From CAVZBW01 sp963773635 (lineage in GTDB: Bacteria; Actinomycetota; Acidimicrobiia; Acidimicrobiales; RAAP-2): a stretch of DNA of 64,000 nt. The stretch lies in contig CAVZBW010000005.1 in the NCBI GenBank assembly GCA_963773635.1, positions 3,145,094-3,209,093 on the forward strand. The letters run 5' to 3'. The position numbers were made by a program, and so were the translations under genes. This document shows, piece by piece, positions 1-9,116 of the stretch; the first letter of the stretch is position 1; each line of letters begins with the position of its first letter. The notes below the pieces were generated by a model. That model searched no databases and was not told the origin of the DNA. It saw only the letters and a list, made by a program, of their open reading frames with translations.

Positions 1-155
1 CGGCGCTCGAGGATCGGGGGCAGGGCGGGGACTACCCCGTGTACTTCTACGACGTCGCCGGCGAGAACGTCTGGGGGGCCACGGCCCGCATGCTCACCGA
101 GCTGTTGGTGGTCGCGCTGGGCCTCGCCGCGGCCCCGGAGACGGTGCCGAGATGA
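1..155 (+). CDS. NUDIX hydrolase (CoA pyrophosphatase-like), 3' end only
   Basis: The reading frame enters from the left edge at base 3 and stops at TGA 153-155, so only about 50 C-terminal residues are visible. They contain the string YFYDVAGENVWGATARML. A Tyr-x-Tyr stretch followed by (I/V)WG-x-TARML is characteristic of the C-terminus of CoA-pyrophosphatase-type NUDIX proteins, which hydrolyse CoA derivatives. The NUDIX box itself would lie upstream of the window, so the family call rests on this tail alone. Confidence 0.55.
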   Translation, partial: ALEDRGQGGDYPVYFYDVAGENVWGATARMLTELLVVALGLAAAPETVPR

Positions 156-323
156 CGTCGCCGGGGCGCCCCAGGCCCTAGGCTGAGGTATCGCCCGAGA
201 GCTGGCTCGGACCGATCGGAGACCCGTCGGCGCCGACCTCGAGCCGTAGGGGTCGGTGGCCGGCCCGGTGAGGCCGAGACGCATTTCGGCGATGTGTGAG
301 GGCTCCCGGAACCGGAGGAAACC

Positions 324-1487
324 ATGGCGGACATCGAGATCGGCATCTTCAAGTCGGGCCGCCGGGCCTACGGCTTCGACGACATCGCCATCGTGCCCAG
401 CCGGCGGACGCGGGATCCCGAGGACGTGGACATCTCCTGGGAGATCGATGCCTACCGGTTCGACCTGCCGCTGCTCGGCGCGGCGATGGACGGGGTGACG
501 AGCCCGCAGACGGCGATCGAGCTGGGACGGCTCGGGGGCTTGGGCGTCCTCAACCTCGAGGGCCTCTGGACCCGCTACGAGGACCCGACGCAGCTCCTGG
601 ACGAGATCCGCGACCTCGACGACGAGAAGGCGACGGCGCGCATGCAGCAGATGTACGCCGAGCCGGTCCGGTCGGAGCTCGTGACCGAGCGGATCCGCCA
701 GATGAAGGACGCGGGCATCACGACGGCCGCCTCCGTCACCCCGCAGCGCACCGTCGAGCTGGCCCCGGCCATCCTGGCCGCCGAGCTGGACCTGCTCGTG
801 ATCCAGGGCACCGTGGTCTCCGCCGAGCACGTCTCCAAGACGACCGAGCCGCTCAACCTGAAGCGCTTCATCCGGGAGTTCGAGATCCCCGTGATCGTCG
901 GGGGTTGTGCCTCCTACCAGGCGGGCCTCCACCTCATGCGCACCGGAGCGGTGGGCGTGCTGGTCGGCGTCGGCCCGGGCAACGCCTGCACGACCCGGGG
1001 CGTCCTCGGCATCGGCGTGCCGCAGGCGACGGCCATCGCGGACGTCGCCGGGGCCCGGATGCGTCACCTGGACGAGACCGGTGTCTACTGCCAGGTCATC
1101 GCGGACGGCGGCATGAGCAAGGGCGGGGACATCGCCAAGGCGATCGCCTGCGGGGCCGACGCCGTGATGCTCGGATCGCCGCTGACCTCCGCGGTGGAGG
1201 CTCCGGCCCGCGGGTTCCATTGGGGGATGGCCACGTTCCATCCGACCCTGCCGCGCGGCGCTCGTGTCCGCACGGGCGTCCGGGGCTCGCTCGAGGAGAT
1301 CCTCCTCGGGCCGGCGCACCAGAACGACGGCCGGATGAACCTCTTTGGTGCCCTGCGTGCCGCGATGGCCACCTGCGGCTACGAGAGCGTCAAGGAGTTC
1401 CAGAAGGCCGAGGTCATGATCGCCCCCGCCCTCCAGACCGAGGGCAAGGCGTTGCAGCGCGCCCAGGGCGTGGGCATGGGCCATTGA
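324..1487 (+). CDS. guaB3: GuaB3-type IMP dehydrogenase-related protein
   Basis: A 387-residue TIM-barrel protein of the IMP dehydrogenase/GMP reductase superfamily. It keeps the catalytic-loop cysteine (Cys222 in GNACTTRG), the phosphate-binding GG segments and the opening FKSGRRAYGFDDI typical of the actinobacterial IMPDH-related family. It has no CBS pair, and its length fits that family (about 370-390) rather than full GuaB (about 490-500). ATG 324 follows a GGAGGAAACC ribosome site. The next gene is pcrA 129 bases downstream, so the two are probably separate units. The likely role is purine nucleotide interconversion. Whether it oxidises IMP or reduces GMP cannot be told from sequence. 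Confidence 0.85.
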   Translation: MADIEIGIFKSGRRAYGFDDIAIVPSRRTRDPEDVDISWEIDAYRFDLPLLGAAMDGVTSPQTAIELGRLGGLGVLNLEGLWTRYEDPTQLLDEIRDLDDEKATARMQQMYAEPVRSELVTERIRQMKDAGITTAASVTPQRTVELAPAILAAELDLLVIQGTVVSAEHVSKTTEPLNLKRFIREFEIPVIVGGCASYQAGLHLMRTGAVGVLVGVGPGNACTTRGVLGIGVPQATAIADVAGARMRHLDETGVYCQVIADGGMSKGGDIAKAIACGADAVMLGSPLTSAVEAPARGFHWGMATFHPTLPRGARVRTGVRGSLEEILLGPAHQNDGRMNLFGALRAAMATCGYESVKEFQKAEVMIAPALQTEGKALQRAQGVGMGH

Positions 1488-1616
1488 GCGTCCGCCCCCG
1501 GCACGCCTCGCCCGCCCGGTGAGCCACGCGTCGAGGGTCGACGTGCTCGAGACCGTCGGGGTCGTGGGGCAAGGTGGGACGCATGTCCATCGGGTGGCGC
1601 CGGAAGTGAGCGCCGG

Positions 1617-4076
1617 GTGCCCCGGCACCATCGAGTGGGAGTGAGCCCAGGCCGGGACACGGTGTGGCGCGACACCCTCTTTGACGACGCCCTCCTGGAG
1701 GACGGGGACCCGGAGGAGGGCGCCGACGCCGGTGAGGACGCCCGTGGGGGAGGGGGCGACTCGGGCGAGCCCGAGCACCGCCCCAGCCCGGCCGCGACGA
1801 CCGCCGCGACGGCGGCCGCGGCAGCCGCGGCGGGCGACCACTGGGGACCCGACGACCTCTTCGAGGCCGGCGAGGAGACGGTGGCTGCGGCGCAGCGCTC
1901 GTGGGTCGACGAGAAGGCCGCCGCCCGGTTCGTCGAGGACCTGACCGGCCCTCAGCGCGCCGCGGTCGAGCACCGCGGCGGACCGCTCCTCGTGGTGGCC
2001 GGTGCCGGCTCGGGCAAGACCCGGGTGCTCACCCGGCGGGTCGCCCACCTCATGGCCACGGCGGACGCGGCGCCGTGGGAGATCCTGGCCATCACCTTCA
2101 CCAACAAGGCGGCCAACGAGATGCGCCACCGGGTGGCCGAGCTGGTCGGGCGCCGGGCCCAGCGCATGTGGGTGTCGACGTTCCACTCCGCGTGCCTGCG
2201 CATCCTGCGGGCCCACGCCACCCGGCTCGGGTACCGGTCTTCTTTCACCATCTACGACGAGACCGACTCGCGACGCCTGATCGAGCTGGTCGTGGCCGAG
2301 CACGGCCTCGATCCGAAACGCCTGCCCCCTCGCTCGGTCGGGGCGGTGATCTCTCAGGCCAAGTCCGAGCTGGTCGACTTCGAGAGCTTCAAGTCGGCCG
2401 CGCTGGACGAGGGCGACCCGTACCGTCGCCGCATCGGTGGCGTCTACGCCGACTACCAGCAGCGGCTCCTCGCCGCCAACGCCATGGACTTCGACGACCT
2501 CTTGATGGTCACCGTCAACCTCCTCGAGGCCTGCCCGGACGTGCTCGAGCACTACCAGCAGCGCTTCACGCACGTCCTGGTCGACGAGTTCCAGGACACC
2601 AACCGGGCGCAGGACGAGCTCGTGCGCCTCCTCGGGCGCGCCCATCGCAACGTGTGCGTGGTGGGCGACGCCGACCAGAGCATCTACCGCTGGCGTGGGG
2701 CCGAGGTGCGCAACATCTTGGAGTTCGAGCAGGCGTTTCCCGACGTGACGGTCGTGGCGCTCGAGCAGAACTTCCGCTCCACCAAGACCATTCTCGACGC
2801 GGCCAACGCCCTGATCGAGCACAACACGACCCGGCGACCCAAGCACCTCTGGACCGACGGGGAGGCCGGCGCCCCCATCACCCGCTACCGGGCGGAGGAC
2901 GAGCGGGACGAGGCCGCGTGGGTCGCCCGAGAGGCCCTCCGCCAGCACTCCGACGACCGGCTTCCCTACGGGCAGGTCGCCGTCTTTTACCGGACCAACG
3001 CGCAGAGCCGGGTGATGGAGGAGGAGTTCGCCGCCCTGGGCATCCCCTACCGGGTGATCGGCGGGACCCGCTTCTACGACCGCCGGGAGGTCAAGGACCT
3101 CCTCGCCTATCTCCGGGTCATCGCCAACCCCGACGACGAGATCTCGGGCCGCCGGATCGTCAACGTCCCCAAACGCGGGATCGGCAACACCTCGGTGGCA
3201 CGGCTCACGGGGTGGGCGGTCAACCATCGGGTGCCCTTCGTGGCGGCTCTCGAACAGGCCGAGGAGGCCGGCCTCGCCGGCAAGGCCGCCAAGGGGGCGG
3301 CCCAGTTGGCTGCACTGCTGGGCGAGTTGCGAGCCCTGGCCGACCGGGTGCCGCCGGCGGAGCTGGTCGAGGCGGTGGCGGACCGGACGGGCTACCTGGA
3401 GGAGCTCGTCGCCGAGGGGACCCACGAGGCCGACGGCCGGATCGAGAACATCGGGGAGCTGGTCGACGTGGCGGCGGGCTTCGAGGACCTGGCCGAGATG
3501 CTCGAGTCCGTCGCCCTGGTCACGGACGCCGACGAGGTGGAGGACGACGCCAACACCGTCTCGCTCATGACCCTCCACGTCGCCAAGGGCCTCGAGTTCG
3601 CCTCGGTGTTCCTCGTCGGGATGGAGGACGGGGTCTTCCCACACCTGCGCTCGCTCGGCGATCCCGACGCGCTGGAGGAGGAGCGCCGGCTCTGCTACGT
3701 CGGCATCACTCGCGCCCGGCGACGGCTGGCCCTCTCCCACGCCTGGAGCCGCACCATGTGGGGCAGCTCGTCGCAGTGCATCCCGAGCCGGTTCCTCTCG
3801 GAGATCCCGGCCGAGCTGATCGACGACGTCGGTCGGCCCACCCGGTACGGGACGCTCGGGGGCGTCGGCGCCCCCCCGCCCGCCCTGCGGGGTGCGCCAC
3901 GTCGCCCGCCCCTGCTCGACCTGGCGCCGGGCGACGCGGTCGTGCACGACCGCTGGGGCGACGGCATCGTGCTGAGCACGTCGGGCGAGGGGGAGCGGCT
4001 CGAGGCCCGGGTCCGCTTCGCCGGCGCAGGCGAGAAGCGCCTCTTGGTGGTGGTGGCCCCGCTGCAGCGCCCCTGA
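1617..4076 (+). CDS. pcrA: ATP-dependent DNA helicase PcrA/UvrD
   Basis: An 819-residue SF1A helicase that unwinds DNA in repair and plasmid replication. The visible motifs are Walker A GAGSGKTR (about 129-136), TFTNKAANEM, Walker B VDEFQDTN (about 322), GDADQSIYRWRGA, QNFRS, and the C-terminal motifs TLHVAKGLEF and VGITRARRRL. The last 60 residues contain GDAVVHDRWGDGIV, the Tudor-like tail of PcrA that binds RNA polymerase. The first roughly 100 residues are an acidic, Ala/Gly-rich extension not needed for helicase activity. The GTG at 1617 is the longest start. GTG 1635 or 1641 are alternatives, and no strong ribosome site decides between them. Confidence 0.92.
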   Translation: MPRHHRVGVSPGRDTVWRDTLFDDALLEDGDPEEGADAGEDARGGGGDSGEPEHRPSPAATTAATAAAAAAAGDHWGPDDLFEAGEETVAAAQRSWVDEKAAARFVEDLTGPQRAAVEHRGGPLLVVAGAGSGKTRVLTRRVAHLMATADAAPWEILAITFTNKAANEMRHRVAELVGRRAQRMWVSTFHSACLRILRAHATRLGYRSSFTIYDETDSRRLIELVVAEHGLDPKRLPPRSVGAVISQAKSELVDFESFKSAALDEGDPYRRRIGGVYADYQQRLLAANAMDFDDLLMVTVNLLEACPDVLEHYQQRFTHVLVDEFQDTNRAQDELVRLLGRAHRNVCVVGDADQSIYRWRGAEVRNILEFEQAFPDVTVVALEQNFRSTKTILDAANALIEHNTTRRPKHLWTDGEAGAPITRYRAEDERDEAAWVAREALRQHSDDRLPYGQVAVFYRTNAQSRVMEEEFAALGIPYRVIGGTRFYDRREVKDLLAYLRVIANPDDEISGRRIVNVPKRGIGNTSVARLTGWAVNHRVPFVAALEQAEEAGLAGKAAKGAAQLAALLGELRALADRVPPAELVEAVADRTGYLEELVAEGTHEADGRIENIGELVDVAAGFEDLAEMLESVALVTDADEVEDDANTVSLMTLHVAKGLEFASVFLVGMEDGVFPHLRSLGDPDALEEERRLCYVGITRARRRLALSHAWSRTMWGSSSQCIPSRFLSEIPAELIDDVGRPTRYGTLGGVGAPPPALRGAPRRPPLLDLAPGDAVVHDRWGDGIVLSTSGEGERLEARVRFAGAGEKRLLVVVAPLQRP

Positions 4077-4135
4077 CCGCCGGGCGGCGCGGTGAGCTGC
4101 TTTTTCATCGGCGGCGTGGCAAGCTGGATGGGCCC

Positions 4136-5507
4136 ATGAGCACTCCCACCCGCACCCCGACGTGTGGTGAGTACGAGTCCCCAGGCGCGCCGGGTCCGCG
4201 GCCGCGTCGCGGACCGTCCCACCGGCGATCCCGGAAGCGCCGCACCCGCGAGCAGATCATCCGCCGCCGGCGCATCGCCGTCCTCGTGCTCGCCGTGGTG
4301 CTGATCTTCGTCGGCTGGGTCGGGGTGTCGTTGGGCCAGGCGCTGACCAATCCGGCGCTCGGCTCCTCGGTCAGCGCCCGCCTCGCCGAGTGGTTCCGCG
4401 AGCACGGCGGGGCGCCCATCGTCAACTGGGCCGAGAACGTCTGGTACAGCCACCACCAGCCCAAGAAGGGTGGCAAGCCGCCCACGGGGGCCTTCACCGC
4501 GCAGGGCCACACGTCCTCGACCAACGCCGCCGCGGCGACGACCGTCGCCCACCTGCCGACGCCGGCCCCCGTCACGTCGCCCGCCAGCCCGCCGCTGCCC
4601 GGTGAGGGCCAGTGGCAGCCGGTCGGCCGGACCATCGACGGGGTCCCGGCGGTCTACGAGGCCTTCGTCCGCCCCAACGCGGTCAACACGAGCTACGTGG
4701 TGGGTATCGCCTGGATGGACACGAAGCTGCTGTCGGCCACCCTGTACTCGGGGAGCACCATCCCCGGTGGCGGCCCCTTCACCCACACGGCGCCCATCAC
4801 GCCGACCGCGGCCACCACGCTCGTGACCGCCTTCAACGCCGGCTTCTTGATGAGCGGAGCCAACGGCGGCTACTACACCGACGGCACCCAGCAGATCCCG
4901 CTCGTCAACGGGGCGGCGTCCATCGTCATCTACAAGGACGGCTCGATCAACATCGGCGCGTGGAACGAGGGCAGCCTGACCATGACCCCCAACGTGGCCT
5001 CGGTCCGCCAGAACCTGGACCTGCTGGTCAACAACGGTGCGCCGGCGGCGGGGCTGTCCTCCAGCGACAACACCAATTGGGGTGACACCCTCGGCGGCGC
5101 GGCGGCGGTGTGGCGCTCCGGGCTCGGGATCACGGCGAACGGGGCGATCGTCTACGTGGGCGGGCCGGCGATGGAGATCACCGACGTGGCCGACCTCCTG
5201 GTGCGGGCGGGCGCCGTGCGCGGCATGGAGCTCGACATCAACACCGACTGGGTCAACTTCGCCAGCTACGCACCCACCCCGCCCGACGGTGGCGCGGCCA
5301 CCCCGCAGAACGGCACCAACCTGATCTCGTCCATGACCGGGGGCACCGACCGCTACTTCCAGTCCTACTGGTCCCGCGACTTCGTCACGATGTCGGCGCG
5401 GTCGACCGTCGGCGATCAAGAGCGGATCGAACCAGGCCGGCACGATCTCCTCGAGCACGACGTCGACCACGACTCCGAGGAGCACCCGGTCGGCTCGCGG
5501 CCCGTAG
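4136..5507 (+). CDS. Membrane-anchored phosphodiester glycosidase (NAGPA-type) domain protein, frame break near the 3' end
   Basis: ATG 4136 starts a basic cytoplasmic segment (RRSRKRRTREQIIRRRR), one transmembrane helix (about residues 43-65), a Pro/Thr-rich linker and an extracytoplasmic domain. That domain has AFNAGFLM, GGYYTDG and ELDINTDWVNFASY, as in the phosphodiester glycosidase/NAGPA family, which trims sugar-phosphate diesters. The frame used up to about 5,410 runs on without a stop into DNA antisense to dprE2. One base to the right, the frame reads AIKSGSNQAGTISSSTT and stops at TAG 5505-5507, which looks like the genuine Ser/Thr-rich tail. I therefore place a one-base frame break between about 5391 and 5412. 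The substrate is unknown. Confidence 0.65.
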
Positions 5508-5547
5508 GGCCCGCCGGTCTCGGTCCCCCCGGGGAGCTCCCCGCGTC

Positions 5548-6309
5548 TCAGCCGGGCAGCCGTCGCCAGACGGACTGGGGAAGCAGGCGCAGGACGAAGA
5601 AGGCCCACCGCAGGACGGAGGGCACCCAGATCACGCGCTGGTTGGTGGTGAGGCCCTGGACCACGGCGTCGGCGACGACGTCCGCCGTCGTGGAGAAGGG
5701 CGCTGCGGGCAGGCCCTCGGTCATCTTGGTCTTGACGAAGCCCGGGCGCACCACCTGGACCACCACGCCGGTGCCGCGGGTGGCCTCCGAGAGGCCCACG
5801 GCGAAGGCGTCGAGGCCGGCCTTGGCCGAGCCGTAGAGGTAGTTGGCCCGGCGGACCCGGACCCCCGCAACGGACGAGAGCACGACGACCCGGCCGTGGC
5901 CCTGGCCGTCCAGGCGCCAGGAGGCCCGGGTGAGGGCTGCGGCGGGCCAGGCGTAATTGACCGCGGCGATCTCGGCGACCCGCTCCGGCTCGTGCTCGTC
6001 CTTGTCCTGGCGCCCGAGAGTGCCGACGGCCATCACCACGAGGTCCACCTCGCCGACCAGCTCGAAGCAGCGATCGACGGCGCCCGCGGCCCCGGCGACG
6101 TCGGCCGCCTCGAAGGCCACCGTGTGGACGGTGGTGGCCCCGGCCGCCCGGGCTTCGTCGGCGGCCTCATCCAGCCGGGTGGCGTCGCGGCCGGCCAGGA
6201 CGACGTTGCGGCAACGGCCGGCCACGAGCCGCCGGACGATGGCCCTCGCGATGTCGGACGTCCCGCCGAGGATGACGGCCGACTGGGGGTTGCCAAAGGC
6301 GTCGTTCAC
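5548..6309 (-). CDS. dprE2: Decaprenylphosphoryl-2-keto-ribose reductase (DprE2), short-chain dehydrogenase
   Basis: A 253-residue short-chain dehydrogenase. It has GGTSDIARAI as the NAD-binding glycine motif, the catalytic serine in VLSSVAG, and the YxxxK pair in YLYGSAK. Its context identifies it: it lies directly after dprE1 with a 4-base overlap (GTG start at 6309 inside the dprE1 stop) and is the expected second half of the epimerase that makes decaprenylphosphoryl-arabinose. A GCGAGGAAG ribosome site precedes the GTG. The C-terminus has a hydrophobic, basic patch (VLRWAFFVLRLLPQ) as in known DprE2. It acts at the inner face of the membrane. Confidence 0.88.
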   Translation of the reverse strand: MNDAFGNPQSAVILGGTSDIARAIVRRLVAGRCRNVVLAGRDATRLDEAADEARAAGATTVHTVAFEAADVAGAAGAVDRCFELVGEVDLVVMAVGTLGRQDKDEHEPERVAEIAAVNYAWPAAALTRASWRLDGQGHGRVVVLSSVAGVRVRRANYLYGSAKAGLDAFAVGLSEATRGTGVVVQVVRPGFVKTKMTEGLPAAPFSTTADVVADAVVQGLTTNQRVIWVPSVLRWAFFVLRLLPQSVWRRLPG

Positions 6310-7973
6310 GGTTCTTCCTCGCTGGCTGATGGCCTGGGTGGCGGGCTCTCGGGTGGATCGGTGGATCGGGTGCCGGCGCGTGGCTTCTTGGCCGTGGTCC
6401 CGGACTTCGAGGTGCGCCCGGAGCCCGTCGCACGCGACGTCCCGCTGCGCCCGGAGCCCGTCGCACGCCCGGAGCCCGCGGCACGCCCGGATGCGCCCCG
6501 AGGTGACGTCCCGGTGCGCGGCTTCCGGGACCGCGCCGGGGTGGGAGCCGGCGGCTCGGCGGTGGCCGGTGCCGGCGGGTCGAGGCCGAGCCGGCTCGAG
6601 AGGTCCGAGCGCAGCCGCCCCTCGGGGTCGACGCGGCGGCGCACCCCCGCCAGCTCCTCGAGGCGGGGGTACATGGTCCGGAGGTGGTCGGGCCGGAGCC
6701 GGGAGTCCTTGGCCAGGTAGACCCGGCCCCCCGCCCCGGCCACGAGGTCGTCGAGGCGGTCGAGCACCTCCCCGAGGCCCGGGGGCCCGACGGGAAGGTC
6801 GAGCGCCAGCGTCCAGCCCTCGATGGGGAACGAGAGCGGGCCGGGGTCGCCCGGGCCAAATCGCTTCAGGACCGCGAGGAACGAGGGAACCCGCCCCTCG
6901 CTCAGGAGACGCACCGCCTCCCGCACGGTCTCGCCGTGGTGGTCGTCGACGGCGAACTGGTACTGGACGAAGCCGCGCGGCCCGTAGAGGAGGTTCCAGT
7001 CCGAGACGCCGTCGAGGGGATGGAAGAAGCCCGGGATCGGCTGGGGCTCGCGCCGCCTCCGGCGGGGCGCCCGCCGGTACATGGCCTCGTTGAAGGCGCG
7101 GATGCTCAGGGGGTTGAGCAGGCCCGGCGGCGCCACCGCGGGCACGCGCAGCCGGGTGGCCTCGGGAAAGGCGAGGGCCCGCCGGCGCCGGCGGGCATCC
7201 AGGTCCTCCAGGGCGCAGTGGTCCCCTCGCGTGAGCACGGCCCGCCCCGAGTGCCGCCCCGTGGTCATGCAGTCCACCCAGGCGACCGAGTAGCGGTAGA
7301 GGTGGTCGGAGCCCTCCATGAGGCTCATGACGCCGTCCAGGTCGTCGGTGCGCTCGGTGTCGACCAGGACCCAGGTGGTCTCGACGGGCAGCAGCCGCAC
7401 CGTCGCCTCGGTCACGACGCCGGTGAGACCCATCCCGCCGGCCGTGGCCCAGAAGAGCTCGGGATCGGCCGCCTCGGACACCCGCACGAGGCCGGTCGGC
7501 GTGGCCAGTGCGAAGTCCACCACGTGCCGGCAGAAGCTCCCGTCTCGGTGGTGGTTCTTGCCGTGGATGTCGGCGGCGATGGCTCCGCCGACGGTGACCT
7601 GCCGAGTGCCGGGGGTGACGGGCACGAACCAGCCTTGAGGGAGGAACCGCCGCATGATCTCGTCCAGGCTCACGCCGGCGCCGACCCGCAGGAGCCCCTG
7701 GTCTCGGTCCACCAGCTCGACGTCGTCGAGCGAGGAGGTGTCGATCACGGTGCCCCCGGCGCACTGGGCGGCGTCCCCGTAGCAGCGGCCGAGGCCCCGG
7801 GCGATCATTCGCCCTGGGCGATCGGTGGCCCCGAGGACGCTCGCCACGGACTCGCCGTCGGGGGGCGTGAGGACGGTCGCCCGGCTCGGGGCGGTCCGGC
7901 CCCAGCCCGTGAGCAGCCGCTGGGGTGCGACGTGCAGCGGGTCTTCGGCGCCCTCTCCCTTCGCGACGGTCAT
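6306..7973 (-). CDS. dprE1: Decaprenylphosphoryl-beta-D-ribose oxidase (DprE1) with a long basic tail
   Basis: An FAD-dependent oxidase of the vanillyl-alcohol-oxidase fold that oxidises the 2'-hydroxyl of decaprenylphosphoryl ribose. The N-terminus carries LTGWGRTAPS, ARGLGRCYGD and PGTRQVTVGGAIAADIHGKNHH (FAD-binding, about 120-142). The active-site lysine is kept in YLAKDSR (Lys422, equivalent to Lys418 of the M. tuberculosis enzyme). The residue equivalent to M. tuberculosis Cys387 is alanine (Ala390 in GWTLALDL). The catalytic part ends near residue 464. A further 91 residues rich in Arg, Ser, Gly, Thr and Pro with RATGSGR-type repeats follow, absent from the 461-residue M. tuberculosis protein. 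It lies between the ubiA-type gene (7-base gap) and dprE2 (overlap). Confidence 0.92.
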   Translation of the reverse strand: MTVAKGEGAEDPLHVAPQRLLTGWGRTAPSRATVLTPPDGESVASVLGATDRPGRMIARGLGRCYGDAAQCAGGTVIDTSSLDDVELVDRDQGLLRVGAGVSLDEIMRRFLPQGWFVPVTPGTRQVTVGGAIAADIHGKNHHRDGSFCRHVVDFALATPTGLVRVSEAADPELFWATAGGMGLTGVVTEATVRLLPVETTWVLVDTERTDDLDGVMSLMEGSDHLYRYSVAWVDCMTTGRHSGRAVLTRGDHCALEDLDARRRRRALAFPEATRLRVPAVAPPGLLNPLSIRAFNEAMYRRAPRRRRREPQPIPGFFHPLDGVSDWNLLYGPRGFVQYQFAVDDHHGETVREAVRLLSEGRVPSFLAVLKRFGPGDPGPLSFPIEGWTLALDLPVGPPGLGEVLDRLDDLVAGAGGRVYLAKDSRLRPDHLRTMYPRLEELAGVRRRVDPEGRLRSDLSSRLGLDPPAPATAEPPAPTPARSRKPRTGTSPRGASGRAAGSGRATGSGRSGTSRATGSGRTSKSGTTAKKPRAGTRSTDPPESPPPRPSASEEEP

Positions 7974-7980
7974 CGAGGGC

Positions 7981-9012
7981 TCAGGCGTAGACGCCGATCG
8001 CGAAGAGGGCCACCCAGATGAGGCCCAGGATCTGGAGCTGGTGATCGCTCAGGGCCAGGTCCTCCGGCGCGCCGCCCTTGTCGTCGAGCAGCAGCCACAG
8101 CACGTGGAGCACTCCGAGGATGATCGGCACGACCGTCAGCTCGATCACGACGGGATGGTCTCCCCGGTGGCCGGCCAGGCCGGTCCGGTCGAAGGCCCAC
8201 AGGCAGTAGGCGGTCACCGTGACGGTCGCCGACAGCACGAGGGTGCTCTGGAGGAAGGTCCGGCTGTACTGGCTGAGCACCGCCCGGTGAGCGCCTCGGT
8301 CGTTCCCGAGGTGCTGGTACTCCGCCGCCCGCTTCCCGGCGACGATGAAGAGGGCGCCAAAGGAGGTGACGACGAGGAACCAGTTGGTCAGGGGCACGTG
8401 GGTCCCCACCCCGCCGGCAACGGCGCGCACGACGAAGCCGCTCGCCACCACGCCCATCTCGATGACCGGCTCCCGCTTGAGCCAGAGGCTGTAGCCGAGT
8501 GCGGGCACCGCCACGTAGGCGGCCATGACGACGAAGAACTGCCAGCCCGCCAGCAGCCAGGCGCCGGCGAGGCCGACCGCGGCGAGGGCGAGCCCGATGG
8601 AGGCGGCGGCCGGCTCGGAGATGGCTCCCGAGGCCACCGGCCGGTGGCGCTTCTTGGGGTGCCGGCGGTCCGCCTCGGCGTCGAGGGCGTCGTTCACCAG
8701 GTAGGTGCCGGAGGCGACGACACAGAAGATGCCAAAGACCCCGAGGGCGTGGAGGAAGGGGTTGAGGTGGGTGAGGACGCCCGCTGCGGCGGGGGCCATG
8801 AACACGAGCACGTTCTTGGACCACTGTCTCGGTCGCAGGGCGCGCACGTAGTCCCTGACCAACCGGTGCGCCGAGGGCTTGGTCCCGTCCGGGGGGGCGG
8901 GGCCGGAGGACACGGAGGTCGTGGGCTCCTGCCCGGTGGCGCTTTGGGTCGGGGTCGAAGGGGTCAAGGGGGGCGTGGACGCAGGCTCGACCACCGCGAT
9001 CGACGGTACCAC
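7981..9012 (-). CDS. ubiA: Decaprenyl-phosphate phosphoribosyltransferase (UbiA family)
   Basis: A 343-residue polytopic membrane prenyl-acceptor transferase. The UbiA signature NDALDAEADRRHPKKRHRP places the Mg-binding aspartates at 108, 111 and 115. It is followed by about eight hydrophobic segments and a second polar motif GKRAAEYQHL. About 45 Pro/Thr/Ser-rich residues precede the first helix. Transfer of phosphoribose from PRPP to decaprenyl phosphate is the first committed step of arabinan donor synthesis, and placement as the first gene of a ubiA-dprE1-dprE2 run fits exactly. The start is GTG 9012. The upstream 104 bases separate it from a divergent B12-domain gene. Confidence 0.88.
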   Translation of the reverse strand: MVPSIAVVEPASTPPLTPSTPTQSATGQEPTTSVSSGPAPPDGTKPSAHRLVRDYVRALRPRQWSKNVLVFMAPAAAGVLTHLNPFLHALGVFGIFCVVASGTYLVNDALDAEADRRHPKKRHRPVASGAISEPAAASIGLALAAVGLAGAWLLAGWQFFVVMAAYVAVPALGYSLWLKREPVIEMGVVASGFVVRAVAGGVGTHVPLTNWFLVVTSFGALFIVAGKRAAEYQHLGNDRGAHRAVLSQYSRTFLQSTLVLSATVTVTAYCLWAFDRTGLAGHRGDHPVVIELTVVPIILGVLHVLWLLLDDKGGAPEDLALSDHQLQILGLIWVALFAIGVYA

Positions 9013-9116
9013 ACGCCCTGGTCAGGAGGGGCGCTGCCCGAGCCGCGGCCGCCAGCTGCGCCCTCCGGGGGGCGACGTCGTCCGGGCGCCGGGCTGGCTG
9101 CCTATCATCTGGCCCG

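Noticed and set aside
3695..5608. A long minus-strand frame (637 codons) opposite pcrA and the glycosidase gene
   Set aside because: Arg/Gly/Pro-rich composition and no motifs, typical of antisense frames in GC-rich DNA. The plus-strand genes have clear families.
1901..5836. A 1,311-codon open frame on the plus strand
   Set aside because: It is the out-of-frame shadow of pcrA joined by chance to the true frame of the next gene. Only the part from 4136 has recognisable protein.
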